Of a stretch of 64,000 nucleotides of DNA, positions 30,301 through 40,500 are shown in pieces. The stretch spans positions 89,425-153,424 of the forward strand of contig WHVA01000259.1 in NCBI GenBank assembly GCA_015179125.1. The letters run 5' to 3'. The notes beneath the pieces are model-generated. The model was not told where the DNA came from. It saw only the letters and a list, made by a program, of their open reading frames with translations, and did no database searches. The translations under genes were made by a program, and so were the position numbers. Numbering within the stretch: position 1 is the stretch's first letter; every line of letters starts with the position of its first letter. The DNA comes from Gautieria morchelliformis (Eukaryota > Basidiomycota > Agaricomycetes > Gomphales > Gomphaceae).

Positions 30301-32315
30301 GTAATAAAGAGATCAGCCACACCATACTTCCTTGAAATGGCCAGAGAGTTCTGCAGGTTTTGCTGCATGTCCCGTGTCCCCCCCTGAAATGTGGCAGGCA
30401 GAATGGATCTTGCGCCCAAGTTGTTTGGATCTCTGTCATTGTCATTGCGATGAAAGGCATCCATCATCTGGTTATACATCTCAGCACGGAGAGTGTGTTG
30501 AATTGTCCTGATCCACCACAGCCTGCTTTGCTCTGCAGCGGCCCAAGAGTCTACAATGTACTGCTGGAATAATTTGCCAGCACGCAGGAGTGTTGTAGGT
30601 TCTTCTGTTCTCTGGAAGAGACGATAGGAATGGAACTGAATTTGGGTGACACGCCCAGGTCGCTCACGCCCGCCTGGTAATTGGCGATAGCGAATACCAG
30701 GTTGCCACCCCAACTCTCCCCTGGGAAAGAGCAAGACATAGTGAAGAGAGGCATAGTTTGGATTCATATCGGATACCCTTTTAAAACGTCCACCTTTGAG
30801 CTGGACAATAATATCCCTAGGTTCAGGGATGATGCCATCTCCAGGAAGAACCACCGCAATCTCATCCGCAGTAGGGATATTATACCTCCTAGGATCCCTG
30901 TGTTCCCTGTATGTGAGCCTAGCCCGGATCTCACCATTCTGTCCCTGAGCTCTGAGCCTCTCAGCCGCTTGTCTATATATGGGAACATGAGGATTGCATA
31001 GGAGGAGCATTTCCTGCAAGTCTCCCATGATAGTTGGAGACAGACCTGGGTTACGCGCGTTCCTCTGTGCCAAAGCCAATGCTGGATCATATATATAAAG
31101 TTGGGCATACTGTATCCGCCTCCCAGGGTTAGGGATGAGAGAGCCATGAATATGATACAGTTCGCCCTGCAGCTTGAGGACATATGGACCACGACCCTCC
31201 CGAAGCAAATCTAGGTCAAAGTCGGCTCCCAAGGAAGTGAATGCAAATGCAGCATTGTACTGCCTGATGTTCTGGCGAAACTGTTTGGCCTCAGGGTCCT
31301 GGCCCTCTAAGAGCTGTCTCAATGGCTGAGGGAGCACTGGCAGCTCTGGAAGCTGCACCTTTCCTTGTATACAGCAATCACCAAACCTGGGCCGCACATT
31401 TGAGGATTTCTGCAGGCGTTCTGCCATCCAGTGCAATGCTTTACAGTCAGGGCAGGAAACAACCATGGGACCCAAATCATGACGCTGCACATCTGCCTCG
31501 ATTATTCTAGAGCGACCAAGTGGAATAGGAGGAGGAGGTTGCTGAGGACGCTGCCGAGGTGCAGGGAGTGGCTGAGGAGGCTGAGGAGGTGCAGGGAGTG
31601 GCAGAAGACGCTGTGGAGGTGCAGGGAGTGGCTGAGGAGGCTGAGGAGGTGCAGGGAGCTGCTGAGGAGGCTGAGGAGGTGCAGGGAGTCGCTGAAGAGG
31701 CCGCAGAAGCGCAGGGAGTAGCCGAGGCATTGGTCTTATTGCATTGGCCTGAGCCGGCAATGCTTCCACTCCTGCAGAACCTACTACAGAAGGATTAGCT
31801 GCCTGTCTACCTCTTCCCAATTGCTGCAATATAGCAGACTGCTCAGCAGCCTGAGCACGCAACTGTGCAATTCCTGCAGAACCAACCACAGGAAGATTGG
31901 GAGGTGGCCGTATAGGCTCCTGCCTGTATCTTCTCACAGGCTGTGCTGCTGGGATTGCTGCTAACTGAGCACGCAGGGCTGCCACCTGCTGTCCAGGACT
32001 GGGATCCGGAGGACGTGACGGCCCTGCAGGCATAGGAGGACGTGGTGGCCCTGCAAGGATAGGAGGACGTGATGGCCCAGCCACAGGTTGTTGAAAAGGA
32101 TCAGCGACATTGCTTCTAGGAGGAGGGCGAGGGATGGCAAAAGGCTGTGGTGGAGGGGGAGGCTGGTCCTGAGCTCTGACAGCAGCAGCAGCAAGTGCAC
32201 GCGCTCTCCGATCAGTGGGCGACGTCATATGACCCTCTTGCTCCTCCCTTGCCCTTTCACGCTCCTGCTGACGATTTCTCTCTGGAGTAGAAGGATCCCT
32301 GAGAAATGTAGGCAT
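27351..32315 (-). CDS. RepHel: Helitron Rep (HUH) endonuclease plus PIF1-like helicase
   Basis: 1654 aa, no stop or frameshift. N-terminal about 270 residues: Pro/Gln-rich with repeated PAPPQPPQ units, then a CPDC...CC cysteine region. Middle: Helitron-like N domain and Rep domain with FQKRGLPHMHIL (HUH motif) and the twin-tyrosine motif YIHKYLYKGHD. C-terminal: PIF1/RecD-type SF1 helicase with P-loop FVTGSGGAGKS, LLIWDEAAM, GGDFQQTLPIV, NMR, and the final INKSQGQSL...VGVSRG. In known Helitrons Rep nicks and religates single strands and the helicase unwinds DNA for rolling-circle transposition. The gene starts 875 bp inside the 5' end and stops 149 bp from the 3' end. This is the best-preserved transposon gene here. 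Confidence 0.93.
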   Translation of the reverse strand: MPTFLRDPSTPERNRQQERERAREEQEGHMTSPTDRRARALAAAAVRAQDQPPPPPQPFAIPRPPPRSNVADPFQQPVAGPSRPPILAGPPRPPMPAGPSRPPDPSPGQQVAALRAQLAAIPAAQPVRRYRQEPIRPPPNLPVVGSAGIAQLRAQAAEQSAILQQLGRGRQAANPSVVGSAGVEALPAQANAIRPMPRLLPALLRPLQRLPAPPQPPQQLPAPPQPPQPLPAPPQRLLPLPAPPQPPQPLPAPRQRPQQPPPPIPLGRSRIIEADVQRHDLGPMVVSCPDCKALHWMAERLQKSSNVRPRFGDCCIQGKVQLPELPVLPQPLRQLLEGQDPEAKQFRQNIRQYNAAFAFTSLGADFDLDLLREGRGPYVLKLQGELYHIHGSLIPNPGRRIQYAQLYIYDPALALAQRNARNPGLSPTIMGDLQEMLLLCNPHVPIYRQAAERLRAQGQNGEIRARLTYREHRDPRRYNIPTADEIAVVLPGDGIIPEPRDIIVQLKGGRFKRVSDMNPNYASLHYVLLFPRGELGWQPGIRYRQLPGGRERPGRVTQIQFHSYRLFQRTEEPTTLLRAGKLFQQYIVDSWAAAEQSRLWWIRTIQHTLRAEMYNQMMDAFHRNDNDRDPNNLGARSILPATFQGGTRDMQQNLQNSLAISRKYGVADLFITMTANPNWQEVLDALLPGQTPQDRPDLVSRVFQLKKKYLIDLIVKEKIFGETVACVHTIEFQKRGLPHMHILIWFERDSKIRHPHEVDSMISAEFPDPETHPVLYRLVCELMTHGPCGEMKPNAPCMENGKCKKNFPKPFCEETSLNEDGYPKYRRRNDGRLHNVRGDMLDNRWVAPYSALLLLKFWCHINPELTINVRCIKYIHKYLYKGHDRTTMEFGRTQDEIKQYLDARYVSAHEACRRLLEREIHTQVPAVMALPVHEKDHHTIIFDPNQDVDNILERAEAKKTPLMAYFEANDIYPEARDLLYVEFPEHFTWHSQEKVWTPRQGGYSIGRLHFANPRSGERFFVRTLLTVVKGARSFEELRSVDGIQYATYKEACRARGLLDDDQELRLCLQEASGMKTGAQLRHLFATILGHCNPSGPGRLWDGFREHICDDLRHQLQLRHGMQDPQDDQVYDFGLFLLEKILQQGGMSLSSFDDMPRVAGEWEALIGNRFIAEQRDYDPVEEREKADEEVPKLNEGQRSAHDQILRSALTRDAHGKPDGQMFFVTGSGGAGKSFTWNTLIHSCRAESLIVIAVASSAMAALILTKGTTSHSMLGIPIPVHERSFSSIKKNSDKADMLRQASLLIWDEAAMQHRHAIEAIDRTLRDFLDQPDRPFGGITVAFGGDFQQTLPIVPKGSKEDIVGATLQKSYLWPKINVLHLTENMRVRNDPDRARFAEWLQNVGQGKDLPLDHTFSLPPHMVCGPGIEDLIQEIYPGIGNHVPAQDNYFLERAILCARNTEVNEINSMVFREFPGDAQVLHCANSIEESEDADRYPVEYLNSIEMGCLPPARLEVKPGVPMMLLRNLDQKQGLCNGTRLRLVRISIRVLEVRIISGPCAGNIAFIPRIIIKPSEGELPFVLQRRQFPVRLAFAMTINKSQGQSLGTVGLDLRYPVFGHGQLYVGVSRGTNWNRVKVLLEEGLDTTNIVYKDVLLRAP

Positions 32316-32379
32316 AAGCTTAGAGGAACAATCAAGCTACCCCACTTCAACTTACATTTGCAAGCAGATGCTGTTGTTG

Positions 32380-32610
32380 TTAATTTTTCTTGGGCAAAGT
32401 CAGGGGAATTTATTAATTTCTAATTAAATAAAAGTCAGACAGCTCACACCAGACCACAGAGAAATACATACATACCAAGGAAGGGACAGGGGGTTTGTTT
32501 GTTAGGCAAAGTCAAGGGAATTTATTAATTTCTATTTAAAAAAAAAAAAATGTCAGATGGCTCACACCAGACCACAGACAAATATATGTACCAAGGAAGG
32601 GATGGGGAAT
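32380..32610. repeat. two direct copies of about 110 bp in the Helitron leader
   Basis: GGCAAAGTCA..GGAATTTATTAATTTCTA and GCTCACACCAGACCACAGA occur in both halves (about 32383-32492 and 32495-32608). The GCAAAGTCAGG word also recurs in the repeat array of the third Helitron (35930-36330). Confidence 0.75.
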
Positions 32611-33190
32611 TTTTTTGATGAAAATATCCAAGTCTTCTTGGGCTATCCAACTGGAATAATTCCAGTAAAAGGTCCTGGTCCTGGTCCTGGGGAGATGTCT
32701 TCTTCAGCCACCAGTAGTGCAAGTCAACACTAAGAGAACTGCAATGCAATTGTGGCTCCCTCTAAGGCAGCCTGGGATGATTACCTGGCTCCTTAGCAGA
32801 GAAAAAGCTGCCCCACTGAAGAGGTCAACCCCAATAGTTCACAGCAGAGATCTCCCTGGGAAGAGATCTTTTGTAGTCTACACTATATAGGCTATCTATT
32901 AATTCACTCTCATGCAATTTTATTCTATCTAGAGGGCAGAGAGGAGAGGAGGGTGGTGGTGGAGTGCGCAAAAGCGGCTGCGCAGCATTCTGCCAGCGCA
33001 GCGCGGCTTTGAGCGCTTGAGCCACCAGAACGCTGCGCAGCCTCGAGCGCTGGAGCCGGCAGACCGGCGTGAACCGCGGGTAGGGCGTAGGGCTCGCGGC
33101 TGCGCCGCTCGCGCGCTCCGCTGACAAACTAATGACCAAGCATTGGTCAGCGGGCCCACAACCACCCACCCCCCGCGTTTAACTCTTAGA

Positions 33191-33389
33191 CTAGGTGGAT
33201 ACCCGCGCTTCGCGCGGGGGTGCAAGTCAAACGCCTCGGTAAGGTCAAACGCATCAGCAAGGTCAAACGCCTTGGGTAAATCAAACTTGGGATAAGTCAA
33301 ACACATTTGGATAAGAAAATTTCATTCAGATAAGTAAAACACATTTTATTGATTGAAAGTAGCTCTAAGTAACACATCAAGGTAGGTAA
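33191..33389 (-). mobile_element. Helitron 2, 3' terminal remnant
   Basis: It begins (minus 3' end) with CTAG and the same GC hairpin, then GTCAAACGC repeats. The sequence on the minus strand just inside corresponds to the last codons of RepHel (GATGTGTTACTTAGAGCT). It is cut by the solo LTR starting at 33390. Confidence 0.8.
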
Positions 33390-34377
33390 TGTTATGACCA
33401 TGCTGCTTGACCAACTCTGGTACCTCCATGCCTCCTCTGGCTCTATTCCACAAAGTCCACACTTTGACCTTTTCATCCCCTTGTTCTTTACTATTCACAT
33501 ACTTCCCCTTTTGACTCTATTCACCGGCCTTCCCTACTTGACCCTTAGCATAGCAAGTCCGGAGCATCAGGAGATCCATTTGTTCCACTATCAATGTTAC
33601 AACTGTTCCGCTCAACCATCTCCACCATATCCGCATATCCTCCGCACCACCTCTGCACCGCCTCCGCACCACCTCTTCACCGCCTCCGCACCACCTCTTC
33701 ACCGCCTCCGCACCACCTCCGACTCTATTCCACAACATCTGCACCATCTGCAACCCTCTACCTCGACCCTGGTGATTTCAGTACCCCTGGCCACCTCCAG
33801 ATACCGGCCCCCGTACTCGACCTTGAACACAGCAAGATACCATTTCCGTAATTCCGTTTCTTCCGAGGCCTATTGTACATACTCACCTTGTTCTTTGCCA
33901 TTGTACTTACCCTACCCTGCACCCCCCTTGTCATCCCATTGTTCCGCATTAGTTACTTGCCCTGTATGTCTATCCGATTCCTGCACTCTCCAGAATTTGC
34001 TTAGTACCATACCATTGCCTGTTGCTTCAGCTCTTTGTATAAACCCCCTCATGTATGTCTCCGTTCCTGCAATCAGATAATCAACTTCGATACGTGATTC
34101 CCTTTGCACTGTCTCCTGTTCTTAGCACAGCGAGTTTTGCTAGTCTTGTCTCCTTCCGCTCCCGACCCTGTGTCCTCCACCTCTTCCGCCTCTTCTGACC
34201 TTTGTTCTCCGACCCTCGAACCTCGACTCTCAGTACTCTGTTCCCGACTTCTGCCTTCTCCGATATCCGCAAGTCAATCCTGAAATACTTAGGACGGTAG
34301 TTCATCAGGGGCGCAACACATAAGTGGAAGCCGTTGTCCTTTCCAGTTCCGACCTCTGGGAATTCCAATACGTAACA
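33390..34377 (+). repeat. solo LTR related to the gypsy element LTRs
   Basis: 988 bp, TGTTATGACC...ATACGTAACA. It has a CGCACCACCT-rich U3, a TATAAA box near 34038 and the self-primer AATCAGATAAT at 34071. The 3' end matches the gypsy LTR (GGGGCGCAACACATAAGTGG, GGACGGTAGTTCATC). No clear 5-bp target duplication. Confidence 0.8.
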
Positions 34378-34738
34378 ATCAATTAGACCCACATTCCCCT
34401 TGTTCTTTCGCCTATTGATTGTTCTTAGTTCTACCCGGCACCCCCTTGTAGTTCCTCTTGTTCCGTATTAGTTACTTACTCCATTTATCCTAGTTACTTT
34501 TGCTTGCACTGGAATTGCTTACCTCTACCTTCTGACATGTTGTCTCAGCTCTTTGTATAAAACCCAGTCATGTGTGCCTCTATTCTGCAATCAGATAATT
34601 GACTTTGATATGTGACTCCCTTTGCACTGTTTCCTATTCTTACCACAGCAAGTACTTGCAAGGCCTCTGTCTCTCTGACCTCTGCCTTCCAACTCGATTT
34701 CTGATATCCAACTTAACTCGATTCTTGACCCCTTACCT
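34378..34738 (+). repeat. partial second LTR of the same family
   Basis: It continues directly after the solo LTR with U3-like CCCCTTGTTC..., a TATA box near 34556 and AATCAGATAAT at 34589. It stops at the Helitron 3 terminus, so the two may be remnants of one deleted element. Confidence 0.65.
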
Positions 34739-34889
34739 CTAGGTGGATACCCATGCTTCACACGGGGGTGTAGGTCAAACGCATTGGGTAAATCAAACTT
34801 GGGATAAGTAAAACACATCTCATTGCAATTGAAAGTAGCTATAAGTAACAGATCAAGATAGGTAATGTCTCTACACATGTCTGCATGTG

Positions 34890-35780
34890 CCCAAGTATAG
34901 CGTGCATAGCATGTCCTCCATGCATAGCCTCGAATATAGGATGCTTATTGTGTCCCTGGTTTGTAACATGACCCCACACATAACATGTCCCCAAGTATAG
35001 TGTGTGTAGCATGTCCTCCATGCATAGTGTGTCTCCACATGTAGCATGTCCCCAAGTACAGTGTGCATGGCATGTCTCACATGCATAGCATGTCCCTGGT
35101 TTGTAGCATGTCCCCAAACATAGCGTGTCCCTAAATTATAGCATGTGTGTCCCCCATGCATAGCGTGTCCACATGTGTAGCATGTCCCTACATGTAGTGT
35201 GTGTAGCATCTCCCTCAAGTATAGTGTGCAAAGTGTGTCCCCAATGCATAACATGTCCCCCAAGTATAGTGTGCATAGCATGTCCTTTGTTTGTAGCGTG
35301 TCCCCCAAGTATAGCATGTGTAGAATGTCCCTTGTTTGTAGTGTTTTCCCCTGTAGTGTGTCCCTTGTTTGTACCATGTCCCCCAAGCATAGTGTGTCCC
35401 CACATATAGTGTGCACATCCCCATGCATAGTGTGCGTGTCCCCAAGCATAGCGTGCATGTCCCCAAGCATAGCGTGCGTGTCCCCACCCATAACATTCGT
35501 GTCTCCATGCATACCATGAGTGTCTCCACACATAGCGTGCATGTCCCCAAGGATAGCGTGCGTGTCCCCACGCATAACATTCGTGTCTCCATGCATACCA
35601 TGAGTGTCTCCACACATAGCATGCATGTCCCCAAGCATAGCGTGCGTGTCCCCACGCATAACATGCATGTCTCCATGCATAACATGCATGTCCCCATGCA
35701 TAGTGTGTGTAGCATGCCCCTCAAGTATAGCATGCATAGCATGTCCCAATGGCATGTGTAGCATATCCCCAAGGGCCTCA
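34890..35780. repeat. 21-bp minisatellite inside Helitron 3
   Basis: Imperfect units of about 21 bp (CATAGCGTGCGTGTCCCCAAG). Because the period is a multiple of three and short of stops, several frames are open and spell heptapeptide repeats. I regard these as non-genic. Confidence 0.85.
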
Positions 35781-35804
35781 AAGTGAAGCAAGCAGAGGCT
35801 GTTA

Positions 35805-36420
35805 CTACTTATTAACTTTTAGCAAGCTCAGGGACATGTATCAATATCTATTTTGTGACATATACAGACATAAATAAAATAGTCCAGGAAACCATATTTA
35901 AGCAGCTGTCATTAATTTTTAGCAAAGTCAGGATTATCTATTTTTTGAAAAAATGTCAAGAAAATGTCCAGTACATGTAAGCTGAAGCTGTTATTAATTT
36001 TAGCAAAGTTAGGGTTATCTATTTTTCGAAAATGTCAAAAAAATGCACTGTACATTTAACCTGGAGCTGTTGTCAATTTTCACAAAGTCAGGATAATTTA
36101 TTGATATCTATTTGCGAAAAAATGTCAAAAAAGTACAGTACATTGAAGCAGAAGCTGTTATTAATGCCCAGTCAAAGCCAGAGAAGCCCAGGGACTGACA
36201 GAGAAACCCAGAGCCATAGTAAGCCAGCCACCAGTATAGGTAAGCAGCTTTACAGTCCATAAAACAATAAAACAAACCACATTTAAAAGCAGAACCTATT
36301 GTCATTAATTTTAGAGGAAACTTATTGATGTCTATTTTCAAAAAAAACCTGAAAAATAGATATTACACTACAATTTTTTCACCACAGTCTGGGGATGTTA
36401 TTTAAATCTATTTTCGAAAA
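35805..36420. repeat. degenerate array of about 90-110 bp units
   Basis: Several units carry GAAGCTGTTATTAATTTT, GCAAAGTCAGGG and ATCTATTTTCGAAAAAATG words. They resemble the duplicated leader sequence of Helitron 1. Confidence 0.65.
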
Positions 36421-37129
36421 AATTCAGAAAAATATAAAGCACATGTGACAATACAATATAATGAAAAAAAAGAAAGGAACCAATGAAATTACAAACACAA
36501 ATAAAATAAAATACATGGCAATGCATTAAAAAAGAGATATTACCTACCAATAGAAATCCAGCCAAGCCAATAGATAGCCAGCCAAGCCAAGCAAAAGATA
36601 GCTAGCCTGCCAAAGCAATAGACAGCCAGCCAGCTAAAGGAGGAGACACCATAGAGAGCAGACAGCAGACAGAGCAGAGCAGACAGGGAACAGAGCAGAC
36701 AGCAGCAAGAGGAATTGCCGGTGGGCAGATTCCTGCCATTCCATCCTTACCGTTCTGCCTTTATACCGTGCGCGCGCGTCGTGCACGGACCACGCGCGAA
36801 CGGGTCACGTGACCGCTGCGCAGCGTTGGTGCTCGCGGCTGCGCCGCTCGCCGCTGACATAAGTTTTACGTAATATTATTTGTAAGCGGCGCCCACAACC
36901 TCCCACCGTGCTGCTTTCACCTATAGGAATATTGATATCAGGTGTACTGTCGCTACTAGGACTTGAAGGGGTTTCAAACTCCTGAGATGTTCAAACTCTT
37001 GTTGTCCGATAGTCACGCCGCCGGCCAGACGTGTCTTTAGTACCTACAGACTCTGGTCAATACCAACGCCAGATAATACCCAGTAGAAAAATACCAGGTC
37101 ACGTACAGGTCCAGTATAGTCCCTGAACT
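36421..37129. other. Helitron 3 leader end and junction to block B, no gene
   Basis: AT-rich sequence, then CAGCC/AGACAG-rich repeats and a GC-rich leader end at 36770-36928. 36929-37129 is outside both the Helitron and the part matching block A. No ORF worth calling. Confidence 0.4.
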
Positions 37130-37246
37130 GTCTTGAGACCTACTAGTAGTACCACGTACTCACAGCTCAATCGGTACGTCAGACTAGACCCTAGAGAGAG
37201 GTTGCTCAGCCCGCAGAGTGTACAGTCTCTTCCAGATAGAAAGTAT

Positions 37247-37463
37247 TGTTAGTAATCGGGACGATAACACCGCCGAGGCAGAGCCGGCACGCACTTAGCC
37301 GGAGGTTCGCTCTCGACCCCGGATGCTGGTACACCGGCACAGCATCGGCACAGCATCAGCTCGAAGGATTGGTAATATAGGAACATCATGTTTAGTATAT
37401 AAGGACAGACGATCTTGTACAGATCGTAGAATAATCAGTTTATTTTATCTCCTTCATTCCACA
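37247..37463 (+). repeat. 5' LTR of copia element
   Basis: TGTTAG...CCACA. TATATAAGGAC near 37395 is a likely TATA box. Confidence 0.92.
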
Positions 37464-37475
37464 GGTTATGGGCCC
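37464..37475 (+). other. primer binding site, initiator-tRNA anticodon-half type
   Basis: GGTTATGGGCCC follows the LTR directly. It resembles the site used by copia-type elements primed by a half-molecule of initiator tRNA-Met, cut in the anticodon loop. The resemblance is from memory. Confidence 0.5.
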
Positions 37476-37543
37476 CGCGCATAACTAAACTACTACAAAT
37501 CTAACTTACTCCAACTACTCCAACAACTCAATACCGATCGACG

Positions 37544-40500
37544 ATGTCGAGTAGCAACAACACGTACAAGATCGACCCCTTGAACGGGGATAATTACGCG
37601 GTGTGGCGCCGGCAGCTCGAGTGGATACTCGATGACTTAGATCTGTGGGACGTGGCTATCGGCAGGGAGATGGAACCGAGACCGGCAGATGCCGACACCG
37701 TCACTGCGACCGAGCAGCAGGAGATCGACGATTGGAGAAGGAAGGACAAGAAGGCTAGAAAAGAAATTTGCCTCAGAGTTGCCGATGAACAACTAGTTTA
37801 CATCAATCAGACGATGTCTGCATTTGCTGTATGGACTAGTCTACAAGCTATATTCGAATCTAAGGGAGCAGTGGGGATTGTAAATCTCCAAAGAGATTTC
37901 TTCCGGACGCTTGCCGAGGACAGCGCGAACATGGAGGAGCACGTACGCAAGCTCCACGGCATTCAACAGGAACTGAATGCGCGGGGGCATTACATCAGTG
38001 ACACCGAGTTCTCGAACACGTTGCTGATGTCATTACCAGATTCTTGGTCGGCGTTTATTACGGCAGTAAACGCCAGTGGAGCCGGGACAACAGCTGATAT
38101 ATTAATAGCTCGGGTCCTCGATGAGGATCGAGCACGGAAAGCTGGATCGGCACGGCAGACGGCGCTTAAGGCGCAACAACGTCACAGGCCCAAGAAAGAC
38201 GACTCAGGAGCAACAAAGGGAAAGTGCCGAAATTGCGGCAAGAAGGGTCACTACGTGAAGGACTGCTGGGCGAAAGGTGGCGGCAAGGAAGGCCAAGCAC
38301 CGAAGTGGTTCAAATCAGGAAACAAAGAAATGGCTAAACAAGCAGAAGAAAAGGATTTCGCATTTGTATCTAAGGAGGTAGCATACAGTGCTATATCTGC
38401 ATCTGACTGGCTAGCCGATTCAGCGGCAACAACACATATAGCTCGAAGCCGAAACGATTTCGCTAGCTATGCCGAGGAACCATCGGAAATCGAAGGAATT
38501 TCACCCGGTGCGGTACTACATACACAAGGCCGAGGCACTATATACATGGAATTCAAGATCGGCGCCAAGACGAACACGATCGAGCTACGTGACGTCAAGC
38601 ACACACCAGATGCGCCGAACAACCTTATCAGTGTAGGGCGTCTAACTGATAAAGGCAACACGGCCACATTTTCAGGCACCGGCGTCGAATTCAAAACGCG
38701 CGCCGGAGTTACCTTCGCACAGGGACAGAAGCGTGGGCGGCTGTTCTGTATGAAGGCACGGGTTACTCGATCAGTCGAGGCATGGGACTTTGCCGCAGCG
38801 GCAAAAGGACGGTCATGGGACAAATGGCACAGGATACTCGGGCACGTCAACATAAATTCTATAAAAATGTTGAAATCTAACGATCTAGTTACCGGACTTG
38901 AGATCAACGAGTCAAACGAGCCGAGCCAGTGCAAGGCATGCATACAAGGCAAACGGCATGTGGAGCCGTTCCCCAAAAGAGCCGAGGACACTGTAGAACA
39001 GGTCGGTGACCTAACAGTATCCGATGTATGGGGACCTGCCCAGACCGAGGGACCATCGCGTGAAAAATACTTTTATTCTTTCACGGACATCAAATCGAGG
39101 TACACCGTAATCTATTTTGGGAGCACCAAAGATGAAGCGCTCAAACACTTCGAGACGTACAAGGCATTCCTCGAGACCCAAACAGGTCAGAAACTGAAGA
39201 GGTTTCGCTCGGATAATGGAGGGGAATATGTCAATAAAAATTTCAAGGAATTTTGTGCAAAATATGGCATTATCATGGAGACCACAGCTCCATACTCCCC
39301 AGCCCAGAATGGAATCGCCGAACGACTCAACCGAACCTTACTCGAGCACGCACGGGCAATGATATTTGCCAAGAACCTGCCAAAAATACTCTGGCCCGAG
39401 GCCGTGGCTTACGCATGTTATATCAAAAATCGATCACCCACGCGAGCGCTTGGAGATGACGCAACGCCGTTCCAGGCACTATTCGGCAAGAAGCCGAACA
39501 TAGCACATCTAAAGGAATTCGGGACAAATTGCTGGGTTATGGTGCCGGATCAATGTCGAGCCAAACTTGATCCAAAGGCAGAAGAACATATATTCGTCGG
39601 AGTAGCTGAACATGCGAAGGCCTGGAGATACTACAATAAAGCCTCAAAGCACGTTCAAGTAACTAGAAACATTACATTTGACGAAAATGACAACCGACTC
39701 TACCCTATCCCAGATAACGATGATGACGACACGGCACCGCTCGAGGGGGAGCACTCACCGCGTGAGCATGTGCCGGACCCGATCACATCTACCCCACAGA
39801 CGTCATCACCCCAGACAACGCCCGTCCCTGATCCACCTGAACAAGCGCCAGCTCCAGAGATCCGATGGAGCGCGCGTATCACTCAAAGACCGGATTACCG
39901 GAAACTGAATAATTCAGGACGCACCGAGCAGGTTTACATAACGAGAGAAATCGTCACTGAACCTGAGAATTACAGAGCAGCGGTATCACATGATGATGCG
40001 CCGATCTGGGAGAAAGCGATGGAAATTGAGATGGATCAACACAAAATGTTAGGAACATGGGAATTAACAGAACTACCACCCCGGACGAGTAGCTATCGGT
40101 TGCCGATGGGTATACGCTGTCAAAACGCAACCGGATGGACAATTCGATAAGGCTAAAGCAAGGGTCGTAGCTCAAGGATTCACACAGAGGCCAGGGATGG
40201 ATTACTACAAAATTACTTCACCCGTGGTCAAATTCGACTCACTACGTGTTCTATTAGCCATCGCAAACACACTCGATTGGGAAATCGAAATGATGGATGT
40301 CAAAGGCGCCTATCTCAATTCAACTATAGATGAGGAGATCTACATGCGCCAGCCCGACGGCTTTGATGATGGATCTGGACGCGTTCTAAGAATATACAGA
40401 GCGCTCTATGGACTCAAACAATTGGGACGAGCTTGGCATCAGCGCTTACGCAAATTACTACTCGATCTCGGCTTCCATCAAAGTACAGCCGATGAATGCG

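Larger units (their letters stand above)
27202..33190 (-). mobile_element. complete autonomous Helitron
   Basis: Minus-strand element of 5989 bp. The 3' end (left) has a GC hairpin (CCGCGC-GAA-GCGCGG) about 10 bases before CTAG, followed by T outside, the Helitron signature. The 5' end (right) is TCTAAGAG at 33190 and directly abuts the CTAG of the next Helitron (33191). It encodes one uninterrupted RepHel ORF. The 3' subterminal region has GTCAAACGC-type repeats. The leader (32316-33190) contains a direct duplication. Confidence 0.9.
34739..36928 (-). mobile_element. Helitron 3, non-autonomous
   Basis: The 3' end CTAG with degenerate hairpin (CCCGTGTGAAGCATGGG) is at 34739. The 5' end TCCTATAGG at 36928 aligns with the leader of Helitron 1 (GGTGGGAGGTTGTGGGC against GGTGGGTGGTTGTGGGC). 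The RepHel ORF is replaced by two tandem-repeat arrays. The flanking bases do not show the A/T insertion site cleanly. Confidence 0.7.

Noticed and set aside
34871-35791. Long minus-strand frame of about 300 codons and overlapping plus-strand frames with heptapeptide repeats
   Set aside because: They come from a 21-bp minisatellite whose period is a multiple of three; several frames are open at once and none has a non-repetitive part.
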